Assembly (NCBI GenBank): GCA_945788655.1
Contig: CALZMV010000004.1
Location: 1 to 19,789 of the forward strand
DNA from: an uncultured Clostridia bacterium
GTDB lineage: Bacteria; Bacillota; Clostridia; Peptostreptococcales; Anaerovoracaceae
DNA length: 19,789 nt
Direction: 5' to 3'
The position numbers and the translations under genes are program-made. Positions 8,219 to 14,888 of this stretch are shown one piece after another (position 1 is the first letter of the stretch; every line of letters starts with the position of its first letter). The notes under the pieces are model-generated. The model was not told the origin of the DNA, searched no databases, and saw nothing but the letters and a program-made list of their open reading frames with translations.

Positions 8219-10921
8219 ATGACAACAGAGATTAAATCAACAGAAACAAAAATAGTTAAGGCTACTCCTAAAAAGACTGATGCTCACCAGGACGAACAGC
8301 CGAGAGTAACTGTCAAGGCGGTAGCGAAGGACCAGATTAGAACACAAAGTAAGGCAAAGACTCATCAGCCTGTACAAGAAAAAACAGTAACAGCAAGACC
8401 GCCTATCGGCAAGCCTGTTGTAAATAAGGATTTGGAAGCGAGAAGCAGAGTTCCGGCAGGAAAACCTGTAGTTCCAAAGGAAGTATCTCAAAGAGGGGCA
8501 GAAATAATTAAAACAGAAGCTCCAAAGACAGAAGCTCCAAAAGTTGAGAGTCCAAAGGTTGAGACTCCAAAAGCTGAGATGCCAAAGGCAGAAGCTCCGA
8601 AGGCTGAAGTTACAAAAGATGTGGAAGCAAAAACTGCAGCACCTAAGTCTGAAAAAGCGAAAGAAGACAGACCTAAGACAGATAGACCGCAGCGTGACAG
8701 AAATGACCGCGGAGATAGAAATGAACGCGGAGACAGACCACAGCGTCAGCCTCGTCAGGATAGACCACAGCGCGGCGAAAGAGGCGAAAGAAATGAGCGC
8801 GGAACCAGACCACAACGCGGCGAAAGAACAGATCGTGGACCAAAGAGAGAGTTCGGTGACAGATCCGATAGAGGGGACAGATCTGAGAGAAACGATAGAC
8901 CTGCACGCTCATTTGAAAAACGCGATACAAGACCGGCAGCAAGCAGCGAAATTGCAACAAAGCCTAACCAGAAGAGAGCTGAAAAAATGCAGCATCAGGA
9001 CAAGGAAAGAAATAAATTCGCAAAGCTTGAAAACGGCGGTAATACAGGAAAGAAGAATAAACAGAAGATTCAGGAACGTTCATTAGAAAAGCAGGCAAAG
9101 CCTAAGAAACATAACAAGCCAAAGGCTGTAGTACAAGAAGAAGAGGATATAATGGAAGATTTACCAACAGGAACAATAGCAGTAACAGTACCTATCACAG
9201 TAGCCGGTCTTTGTGAACAGGCAGGAATTTCCACTTCACAGGTAATAATGGCTCTGATGAAGATGGGTATTATGGCAAACATCAATCAGAACATTGATGA
9301 AGATACAGTATTAATTCTAGCTGATGAGTTAAAATTAAATGTAGTGGTTGCTAAGGTTGAAGAAGAAGTTGAAGAAGAAGGTCTTGAAACCTTTGAAGAT
9401 GCTGAAGAAGATTTAAAACCAAGAGCACCGATTATTACTGTAATGGGTCACGTAGACCATGGTAAAACTTCATTGCTTGACGCAATCAGATCAACAAACG
9501 TTACAGTAAGCGAAGCAGGCGGCATTACTCAGCACATTGGTGCTTCAGAAGTAGTAATCAATGGACAGAAAATCGTATTCCTTGATACTCCTGGTCACGA
9601 AGCATTTACTGCAATGAGAGCCAGAGGTGCTCACATTACAGATATCGCTGTACTGGTTGTAGCTGCAGACGACTCTGTAAAGCCTCAGACAATAGAATCT
9701 ATCAGCCATGCAAAGGCAGCAGGTGTTCCAATTATCGTTGCAATCAACAAGTGCGATAAGCCTGGTGCAAATCCTGAAAGAGTTAAGCAGGACTTAACAG
9801 AACATGGTATTTTAGTTGAAGACTGGGGTGGAGACACTATCTGTGTACCTGTATCCGCAAAGACAGGCGATGGTATTGTAAACCTTCTTGAAATGATTCT
9901 TCTTCAGGCAGAAATGCTTGAACTGAAGGCAAATCCTAACCGTCTGGCATTAGGTTCAGTAATCGAAGCGAGACTTGACAAGAACAAGGGTCCTGTTGCT
10001 ACACTTCTTGTAACCAACGGTACGCTTAAGAGCGGAATGTCTGTTGTAGCAGGTACATCATCAGGAAGAATCCGTCTGATGACAGACTTCAAGGGCAATA
10101 CTATCAGAAAAGCGGGTCCTGCAACTGCAGTAGAAATCCTTGGTTTAACTGAAGTACCTGAAGCAGGCGACCAGTTCAATGCAGTTAAGGACGATAAGCT
10201 TGCAAGAGAAATTGCAGAAAACAGAAAGACCAAGTTGAGAGAAGAAGTATTGGCAAGAAATGCAAGCACAACTCTTGAACAGCTATTCAGCCAGATTCAG
10301 GAAGGTGAAGTAAAAGACCTGAACTTAATCATCAAGGGTGACGTAACAGGTTCCATCGGTGCTATCGTTTCATCCCTTGAAAAACTGAGCAACGAAAACG
10401 TAAGAGTTAAGATTGTACACACAGGCGTAGGAACTGTAAATGAATCCGATGTAACATTAGCCGGAACAACAGGTTCCATCATTATCGGCTTTAACGTAAG
10501 ACCTACAACTGCCGTACAGGCACTTGCTGAAAGAGAAAACATTCAGATTAGACTTTACAGAGTAATCTATGACATTATCAATGATGTTGAAGACGCTATG
10601 AAGGGTATGCTTGACCCAGAATATGTTGAAGAAGTTCTTGGTAAAGTTGAAGTCAGAGATACATTTAAGGTACCGAACGTTGGTGTCGTTGCAGGTTCTT
10701 ATGTTACTGAAGGTAAGGTTGTAAGAAATGCAGAAATCAGACTTGTTCGTGACGGTATTGTAATTCACGAAGGTAAGATTTCTTCATTAAAGAGATACAA
10801 AGATGACGCCAAGGAAGTAAATCAGGGTTATGAATGCGGTCTTGGTATCGAAAACTATAATGATGTAAAGATCGGCGACATTATTGAATGCTTCCATATG
10901 GTAGAAGTTGAAAGGAAATAA
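8219..10921 (+). CDS. infB: Translation initiation factor IF-2
   Basis: IF-2 is a GTPase that delivers initiator fMet-tRNA to the 30S subunit and promotes 50S joining. The 900-residue product begins with about 310 residues of low complexity: Pro-Lys-Glu pentad repeats at about 102-131, then an Arg/Asp/Gly-rich stretch at about 148-239, then a lysine-rich basic section. The IF2-N domain is at about 314-375. The G domain has G1 GHVDHGKT (410-417), G2 GGITQHIGA (434-442), G3 DTPGHEAF (456-463), G4 NKCD (510-513) and G5 SAKTG (546-550). Domains II, III and the fMet-tRNA-binding C-domain follow. The ribosome site AAGGAGG at 8205-8211 is strong. Long open frames in other frames over the repeats are composition artefacts. 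Confidence 0.99.
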   Translation: MTTEIKSTETKIVKATPKKTDAHQDEQPRVTVKAVAKDQIRTQSKAKTHQPVQEKTVTARPPIGKPVVNKDLEARSRVPAGKPVVPKEVSQRGAEIIKTEAPKTEAPKVESPKVETPKAEMPKAEAPKAEVTKDVEAKTAAPKSEKAKEDRPKTDRPQRDRNDRGDRNERGDRPQRQPRQDRPQRGERGERNERGTRPQRGERTDRGPKREFGDRSDRGDRSERNDRPARSFEKRDTRPAASSEIATKPNQKRAEKMQHQDKERNKFAKLENGGNTGKKNKQKIQERSLEKQAKPKKHNKPKAVVQEEEDIMEDLPTGTIAVTVPITVAGLCEQAGISTSQVIMALMKMGIMANINQNIDEDTVLILADELKLNVVVAKVEEEVEEEGLETFEDAEEDLKPRAPIITVMGHVDHGKTSLLDAIRSTNVTVSEAGGITQHIGASEVVINGQKIVFLDTPGHEAFTAMRARGAHITDIAVLVVAADDSVKPQTIESISHAKAAGVPIIVAINKCDKPGANPERVKQDLTEHGILVEDWGGDTICVPVSAKTGDGIVNLLEMILLQAEMLELKANPNRLALGSVIEARLDKNKGPVATLLVTNGTLKSGMSVVAGTSSGRIRLMTDFKGNTIRKAGPATAVEILGLTEVPEAGDQFNAVKDDKLAREIAENRKTKLREEVLARNASTTLEQLFSQIQEGEVKDLNLIIKGDVTGSIGAIVSSLEKLSNENVRVKIVHTGVGTVNESDVTLAGTTGSIIIGFNVRPTTAVQALAERENIQIRLYRVIYDIINDVEDAMKGMLDPEYVEEVLGKVEVRDTFKVPNVGVVAGSYVTEGKVVRNAEIRLVRDGIVIHEGKISSLKRYKDDAKEVNQGYECGLGIENYNDVKIGDIIECFHMVEVERK
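8516..8937 (+). repeat. Low-complexity repeat region coding the IF-2 N-terminal extension
   Basis: Two different in-frame repeat types lie side by side. The first (about 8516-8620) is a degenerate 15-base unit coding Pro-Lys-X-Glu-X, repeated about six times. The second (about 8660-8937) codes an Arg-rich tract built from short RG, RGD, DRPQR and NERG units. Both are variable in unit order and are typical of a disordered, length-variable IF-2 N-terminus. Confidence 0.85.
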
Positions 10922-10923
10922 TA

Positions 10924-11340
10924 ATGGGAAAAGGTTACAGAGCCGGCAGACTTGGCGAAGAAATCAGAAAGATTATTAGCAGCATGCTTCTTTCACAGAT
11001 TAAGGACCCAAGGCTGTCTTCAATGATCAGCATTTCAGGTGTTGACGTAACAAAGGACGGTAGCTATGCTACAGTTTATGTTTCAACGCTTGATTTCAGC
11101 AAAAATAAAGAAGAAAAAGAGGCAAATGAGAAGGAAATTCTTGCAGGTCTCGAAAGCGCTTCTGGTGTTTTCCGAAAGGAAGTAGGCCGTCAGATCAGAA
11201 TGAGAAGGGTACCGCAGCTTATTTTCAAAATGGATCACTCCATGGAATATGGCAAACATATTGAAGATATCCTGAGCACCATGGATTTTGACAGCTATCA
11301 GAAAGACGAAGAAGAGGATTTTGACGACTTTTTGGAGTAG
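10924..11340 (+). CDS. rbfA: 30S ribosome-binding factor RbfA
   Basis: RbfA is a small KH-like protein that binds 16S rRNA in immature 30S particles and helps their maturation, notably in the cold. The 138-residue product has the family landmarks: the RAGRLGEEIRKIISSMLL N-terminal helix, the KDPRLSSMISISGVDVTKDGSYATVYVS core, and a C-terminal half with RIRMRRVPQLIF-type sequence (here QIRMRRVPQLIFKMD) and the HSMEYGKHIEDIL helix. The last 15 residues are very acidic. The start ATG follows the infB stop by two bases, suggesting translational coupling. The ylxP gene found between infB and rbfA in Bacillus is absent here. Confidence 0.96.
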   Translation: MGKGYRAGRLGEEIRKIISSMLLSQIKDPRLSSMISISGVDVTKDGSYATVYVSTLDFSKNKEEKEANEKEILAGLESASGVFRKEVGRQIRMRRVPQLIFKMDHSMEYGKHIEDILSTMDFDSYQKDEEEDFDDFLE

Positions 11341-11344
11341 ACTT

Positions 11345-12319
11345 ATGAAAAACAATTCATTACAGGAAATAGCGCAAAAGTTAAATGAGGCAAAGAGCAT
11401 TTTGCTCTTTCCTCATATTAACATAGATGGAGATGCATTAGGCTCCTGCGCTGCAATATGCAAAACACTGAGGGCAAAAGGAAAAGATGCGTGGATTCTG
11501 CTGGAAGATGATATTCCGGCAAATTTGCGTTTTTTGGACAAGGGTTACTGCACATATGACATGGATAAAATTAAAAATCCTGATATATGCATGTGCGTTG
11601 ACTGTGGAGACCTGGGTAGATTCCCTAAGCGAGCTGAAAAGTTTAATGAAGGGAAAACTACCATATGCATAGATCATCATAGAACCACTGATTTTTTCTG
11701 TCAGTATAATTATGTAGACTCGGTAGAAGCGGCAACAGGGCAGATTGCTTTTGATCTGATTAAGCTGATGGGAATAAAACCCGATGAAGAAATCGGGGAA
11801 GCAATTTTTGCGGCTATAACTACAGACACAGGTGATTTTCAGTATTCCAATACTCAGAAGAAGAGCCATCTTATTGCAGCTGAGCTTTACGACTGGGGCG
11901 TAGATTTTAATAAAGTGAGCGTTGAAATCTATGAGAATGTTCGCATGGAAAAAATCATGTTAAAAAACAAGGCTATGGAAACCTTGAAGCTTGTTGGCAA
12001 CGGCCTTGGTGCCATTATGCACATTACCCAGGAAATGTTAGAAGAAACAGGTGCAGCAATGGATGAAAGTGAAGGACTTGCACAGGACTTAAGATCCATT
12101 GCAGGAGTTGAGTTTTCTGCCCTTATTAAGGAATCAAAACCGGGCGTTGCAAGGGTGAGTCTTCGTGCAAAAAGGCGCGGTGATGTTGCAAAGATTGCAC
12201 AGAGACTTGGTGGAGGAGGCCATACAAAGGCGGCTGGATGCACTATCAATCTTCCTATTGAAGAGGCTGTAGCAGTAGTTGAAGAAGAGATTGAAAAGGC
12301 CATTGAGGAATTGGAATAA
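11345..12319 (+). CDS. nrnA: DHH/DHHA1 phosphoesterase: oligoribonuclease and pAp phosphatase, NrnA family
   Basis: NrnA-type enzymes degrade very short RNA oligonucleotides to mononucleotides and hydrolyse 3'-phosphoadenosine 5'-phosphate. The DHH domain shows H24, D28 and D30 (HINIDGD), D86 (VDCGD), D110-H111-H112 (IDHHRTT) and D161 (TTDTGDF), which match the two-metal site of the family. The DHHA1 substrate-binding domain contains GGGGHTKAAGC from residue 289. The open frame extends upstream to 11288 inside rbfA, but the ATG at 11345 is chosen because GGAG lies at 11334-11337 and because the upstream 19 residues would overlap rbfA. The product is 324 residues. The position between rbfA and truB is common. 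It may finish off oligonucleotides left by PNPase, encoded nearby. Confidence 0.93.
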   Translation: MKNNSLQEIAQKLNEAKSILLFPHINIDGDALGSCAAICKTLRAKGKDAWILLEDDIPANLRFLDKGYCTYDMDKIKNPDICMCVDCGDLGRFPKRAEKFNEGKTTICIDHHRTTDFFCQYNYVDSVEAATGQIAFDLIKLMGIKPDEEIGEAIFAAITTDTGDFQYSNTQKKSHLIAAELYDWGVDFNKVSVEIYENVRMEKIMLKNKAMETLKLVGNGLGAIMHITQEMLEETGAAMDESEGLAQDLRSIAGVEFSALIKESKPGVARVSLRAKRRGDVAKIAQRLGGGGHTKAAGCTINLPIEEAVAVVEEEIEKAIEELE

Positions 12320-12321
12320 AT

Positions 12322-13284
12322 ATGATTGAAAACGGAATATTAAATATAAACAAGCCTCAGGGCATGACTTCACATGATGTGGTCTACAGAGTGAGAAGAG
12401 CCCTTGGAATAAAGCGCGTTGGTCATACGGGGACACTGGATCCAATGTGTACAGGAGTGCTGCCTATCTGCATCGGCACTGCAACGAGAGTTACAGAATA
12501 CCTGGATCTTGACTTTAAAACATACAGATGCAGCATGATTCTCGGTAAAATCACAGATACGCAGGACATCTGGGGAGAACTTCTGGAGGAAAGACCATTA
12601 GATGGCATCACAGAAGAAGATGTAAGGAACGCTTTTAGCAGTTTTAGCGGAGTTATAATGCAGAAACCGCCTATGTATTCTGCTGTTAGAGTCAATGGAA
12701 GACGCCTCTACGAGTATGCCCGTGCCGGTGAAGAGGTTAAGGTTAAGGAAAGAAAGATATATATAAACAGCCTTGAAATCGAGAAGATTGATCTGGCAGA
12801 AAAGACAGTGGTTTTTACTGTTGAATGTTCAAAGGGAACATATATTAGAACTATCTGCCAGGATGTAGGTCTTGCATTGGGCTGCGGAGCAGTTATGAGT
12901 GCTCTTGAGAGACTTGCCAGTGGGGCTTTTAAGATTGAAGAAGCATTGAATCTTGATGACCTTATGAACATGTCTCCGGAAGAAATAGAAAAGCACATGA
13001 AGTCTGCAGATTTTCCATTAATTCATTTTGGGAAAGTGGTATGTGATGCAGCTATGGCTAAAAAATTCGTAGATGGGCATCATCTGCCTTTAAATGAATG
13101 TGAAAAACTCAAAGAACCTGAGTTTAAGGATAAGGACTTCGTTTTAGATATGAGAGAGGATTATAAAGGCGCTTACAATGTTTATAAAGGGACAGAAGCG
13201 GGTAATCTATTTCTGGGAGTGGCATTTTACAGCCGCAAATACAAAAAACTGGTAGCAGATAAAGTTTTGTCAAGAGGTGAATAG
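12322..13284 (+). CDS. truB: tRNA pseudouridine-55 synthase TruB
   Basis: TruB converts uridine 55 in the T-loop of tRNAs to pseudouridine and also acts as a tRNA folding chaperone. The 320-residue product starts with GILNINKPQGMTSHDVV, a typical TruB opening. The catalytic motif GHTGTLDP places the nucleophilic aspartate at residue 40. Further family landmarks are the KTYRC segment, QKPPMYSAVRVNGRRLYEYAR, and CSKGTYIRTICQDVG. The C-terminal portion after about 240 is diverged, as is usual for the PUA-like region of Firmicutes TruB. The ATG lies two bases after the nrnA stop. Confidence 0.96.
   Translation: MIENGILNINKPQGMTSHDVVYRVRRALGIKRVGHTGTLDPMCTGVLPICIGTATRVTEYLDLDFKTYRCSMILGKITDTQDIWGELLEERPLDGITEEDVRNAFSSFSGVIMQKPPMYSAVRVNGRRLYEYARAGEEVKVKERKIYINSLEIEKIDLAEKTVVFTVECSKGTYIRTICQDVGLALGCGAVMSALERLASGAFKIEEALNLDDLMNMSPEEIEKHMKSADFPLIHFGKVVCDAAMAKKFVDGHHLPLNECEKLKEPEFKDKDFVLDMREDYKGAYNVYKGTEAGNLFLGVAFYSRKYKKLVADKVLSRGE
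13273..13280 (+). promoter_or_regulatory. ribF ribosome binding site that decides a TTG start
   Basis: AGAGGTGA at 13273-13280 is complementary to the 16S 3' end and lies five bases before TTG at 13286. The longest open frame begins with GTG at 13277, but that codon is inside this ribosome site and has no other site upstream of it. TTG 13286 is therefore the better start. Confidence 0.7.
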
Positions 13285-13285
13285 C

Positions 13286-14209
13286 TTGAAAATTTTTTAC
13301 ACGTTAGATGAAATATCAAATATCGAACCTACAGCCCTGGCATTGGGTAATTTTGATGGGATTCATAAGGGACACCAGGAACTGATTTCAAAGGCGGTAA
13401 GAGCTGCAAAGAGACATGGAATAAAAAGCGCAGTGTTTACCTTTTCCAATCATCCTCGTAATTCTATTGCCGGTCAAAAGCCTGTGAAAAATATTCTTTC
13501 AAGAGAAGAAAAGGCAGCATTGATTGAAAACATGGGGATAGATTATCTGTTTGATATCGAATTTACCGAAGATATTCAGACTATGTCTGCGGAAGCATTT
13601 ATTAAAGACCTTCTTTTAGGAAAATTCAATGCAGCAGAAACTTTCTGCGGCTTTAATTATAGATTTGGTTACAAAGCTTCCGGAAATGTTAAAATGCTTA
13701 AGGCATATGCCAAGGAGCTGGGATTTACTGCAAACGAAATGCATCCGGTTACTGTAGATGGCGAAGTGGTGAGTTCAACCCTGATTAGAGGACTGATAAA
13801 GTCGGGTGAAGTTGACGAGTGTTACAAATACCTTGGAAGAAACTATGATATCGGTGGAGAAGTTGTAGTAGGAAACAGGCTTGGAAAGAGTATCGGATTC
13901 CCTACATCTAACATTCAGATTGATGAGACCATGGTTACTCCTCCAAATGGAGTATACATTACATACTGCATATACAACGGAACCAAATATCCAAGCATTA
14001 CTAATGTTGGCGTTAAGCCAACTATCGGTGAGTATAAAAAGAATATGGAAACGCATATTTTTAACTTTGACAAAGAGCTTTATGGAAAGCATATCAAGGT
14101 TGAATTTATAAAAATGACGAGGGATGAAGTGAAGTTTGGCAGCGTGGAAGAACTTTCACAGCAGATTGCTAAGGATTGCCAGCAGGCAAAGGAATACCAC
14201 GGGCTATAG
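13286..14209 (+). CDS. ribF: Bifunctional riboflavin kinase / FAD synthetase
   Basis: RibF phosphorylates riboflavin to FMN and then adenylylates FMN to FAD. Numbered from the TTG start, the N-terminal nucleotidyltransferase domain has GNFDGIHKGHQ with the HxGH motif at 27-30, and the SSTLIR motif near 156-161. The C-terminal riboflavin kinase domain has GFPTSN with the PTxN motif at 206-209 and glutamate 255 in ETHIF as the likely catalytic base. The product is 307 residues, normal for the family. A GTG nine bases upstream is in frame, but it lies within the ribosome site. The stop is followed by 209 bases without a gene, so ribF is probably the last gene of the operon. Confidence 0.96.
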   Translation: MKIFYTLDEISNIEPTALALGNFDGIHKGHQELISKAVRAAKRHGIKSAVFTFSNHPRNSIAGQKPVKNILSREEKAALIENMGIDYLFDIEFTEDIQTMSAEAFIKDLLLGKFNAAETFCGFNYRFGYKASGNVKMLKAYAKELGFTANEMHPVTVDGEVVSSTLIRGLIKSGEVDECYKYLGRNYDIGGEVVVGNRLGKSIGFPTSNIQIDETMVTPPNGVYITYCIYNGTKYPSITNVGVKPTIGEYKKNMETHIFNFDKELYGKHIKVEFIKMTRDEVKFGSVEELSQQIAKDCQQAKEYHGL

Positions 14210-14300
14210 AAAGGTTTGTAGTGCGGTATTCAGCATGGTATGCATCATGGATTGCAACACGGGCTGTTTAAAACAAAATGCTTTATTTTACAAAAAACAA

Positions 14301-14329
14301 TAGACAAAAATAATAATATGTGTTATCAT
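14301..14329 (+). promoter_or_regulatory. Predicted sigma-A promoter for rpsO
   Basis: TAGACA (14301-14306) and TATCAT (14324-14329) are separated by 17 bases, with TGT directly before the -10 as an extended element. Transcription would begin near 14336, which puts the whole S15 leader on the transcript. No convincing intrinsic terminator lies between ribF and this promoter, only a weak A/T hairpin near 14275-14289. Confidence 0.7.
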
Positions 14330-14339
14330 TAATCGTTGA

Positions 14340-14399
14340 AATTTGTGCCTTTGCCTCGTTAAGCGACACTCCGGCGTTATACGCAGCAAATGGCGAATT
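14340..14399 (+). promoter_or_regulatory. Probable S15-binding rpsO leader (three-way junction)
   Basis: The leader can fold into a three-way junction. The outer helix pairs TTTGC (14350-14354) with GCAAA (14386-14390), and is extended by GCC (14347-14349) with GGC (14392-14394) and AATT with AATT. One inner arm is TCG-TTAAG-CGA (14356-14366) and the other is GCG-TTATA-CGC (14374-14384). S15 binds a three-way junction in 16S rRNA, and Firmicutes rpsO leaders are known to carry S15-binding structures. The ribosome site starts just after it at about 14404. The fold is by eye; the individual inner stems are short. Confidence 0.6.
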
Positions 14400-14418
14400 A
14401 AGAAAAGGAGATTAAAAA

Positions 14419-14685
14419 ATGATTACAAAGGAAATCAAAGAACAGATTATCAAAGAATATCAGTTAAAGGAAGGCGACACTGGTTCCCCAGAAGTACAGG
14501 TTGCTCTTTTAACTTACAGAATCAATGACTTAAACGAACACTTAAAGGTTCACAAGAAGGACCACCACTCAAGAAGAGGTCTTTTAAAGATGGTAGGTCA
14601 GAGAAGAAACCTTCTAGCTTATCTTAAGGAAAACGATCTTGAAAGATACAGAAATCTTATCGCTCGTTTAGGACTAAGAAAGTAG
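14419..14685 (+). CDS. rpsO: 30S ribosomal protein S15
   Basis: S15 is a primary 16S rRNA-binding protein of the 30S platform and also contacts the 50S subunit. The 88-residue product has the family's usual size and conserved blocks: GDTGSPEVQVALLTYRI, the HLKVHKKDHHSRRGLLKMV loop that contacts the rRNA junction, and YLKENDLERYRNLIARLGLRK at the end. The start ATG is preceded by AAAAGGAG at 14403-14410. It has its own promoter and leader and is followed by a strong terminator, so it can be expressed apart from the upstream operon. Confidence 0.99.
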   Translation: MITKEIKEQIIKEYQLKEGDTGSPEVQVALLTYRINDLNEHLKVHKKDHHSRRGLLKMVGQRRNLLAYLKENDLERYRNLIARLGLRK

Positions 14686-14696
14686 TATTTGAATTT

Positions 14697-14736
14697 AAGC
14701 GGGGATTTAATCCCCGCTTTATTTGTAGAATTTTTT
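14697..14736 (+). terminator. Intrinsic terminator after rpsO
   Basis: A perfect 9-bp GC-rich stem (AAGCGGGGA at 14697-14705, TCCCCGCTT at 14711-14719) encloses a five-base loop. It is followed by TTATTTG and then a six-T run at 14731-14736. The T-run adjacent to the stem is interrupted, so partial readthrough into pnp is possible. Confidence 0.85.
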
Positions 14737-14763
14737 AATTAAAGAAGTTATTAACGGATGTAT

Positions 14764-14849
14764 GGTATGTGGCTCTCTGTATTGGTTTTGCATAGAGTTT
14801 GCGTTAATGCAAGTGATATGGACAGAGGTAATACAGAGAGCCATACACC
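14764..14849 (+). promoter_or_regulatory. Long double-stranded hairpin in the pnp leader
   Basis: TGGCTCTCTGTATT (14770-14783) pairs perfectly with AATACAGAGAGCCA (14830-14843). The stem extends outward with one mismatch and one wobble to 14764/14849, about 20 positions in all. An internal stem TTGCAT (14788-14793) with ATGCAA (14807-14812) can form within the loop. No T-run follows, so it is not a terminator. It ends 21 bases before the pnp ribosome site. Enterobacterial pnp leaders carry an RNase III-cleaved hairpin used in autoregulation; whether the same holds here is inference. Confidence 0.7.
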
Positions 14850-14888
14850 GGATAATTAATGAAAATTAACAGGAGGTAGTTGTTAATT

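Noticed and set aside
8544..9086. A 180-codon plus-strand open frame, and minus-strand frames, over the infB start
   Set aside because: They come from the low-complexity repeats of the IF-2 N-terminus. They have no ribosome site and no recognisable domain, while the infB frame has both.
11288..11344. The longer upstream start for nrnA
   Set aside because: It would overlap rbfA by 53 bases and lacks a ribosome site. ATG 11345 has GGAG at good spacing and fits the family N-terminus.
14343..14528. A 61-codon open frame overlapping the rpsO leader and start
   Set aside because: It is out of frame with rpsO, has no ribosome site and covers the structured leader.
14764..14849. The pnp leader hairpin as an intrinsic terminator
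   Set aside because: The stem is followed by CGGATAATTAATG with no T-run, and pnp lies directly downstream. A proper terminator is already present at 14697-14736.
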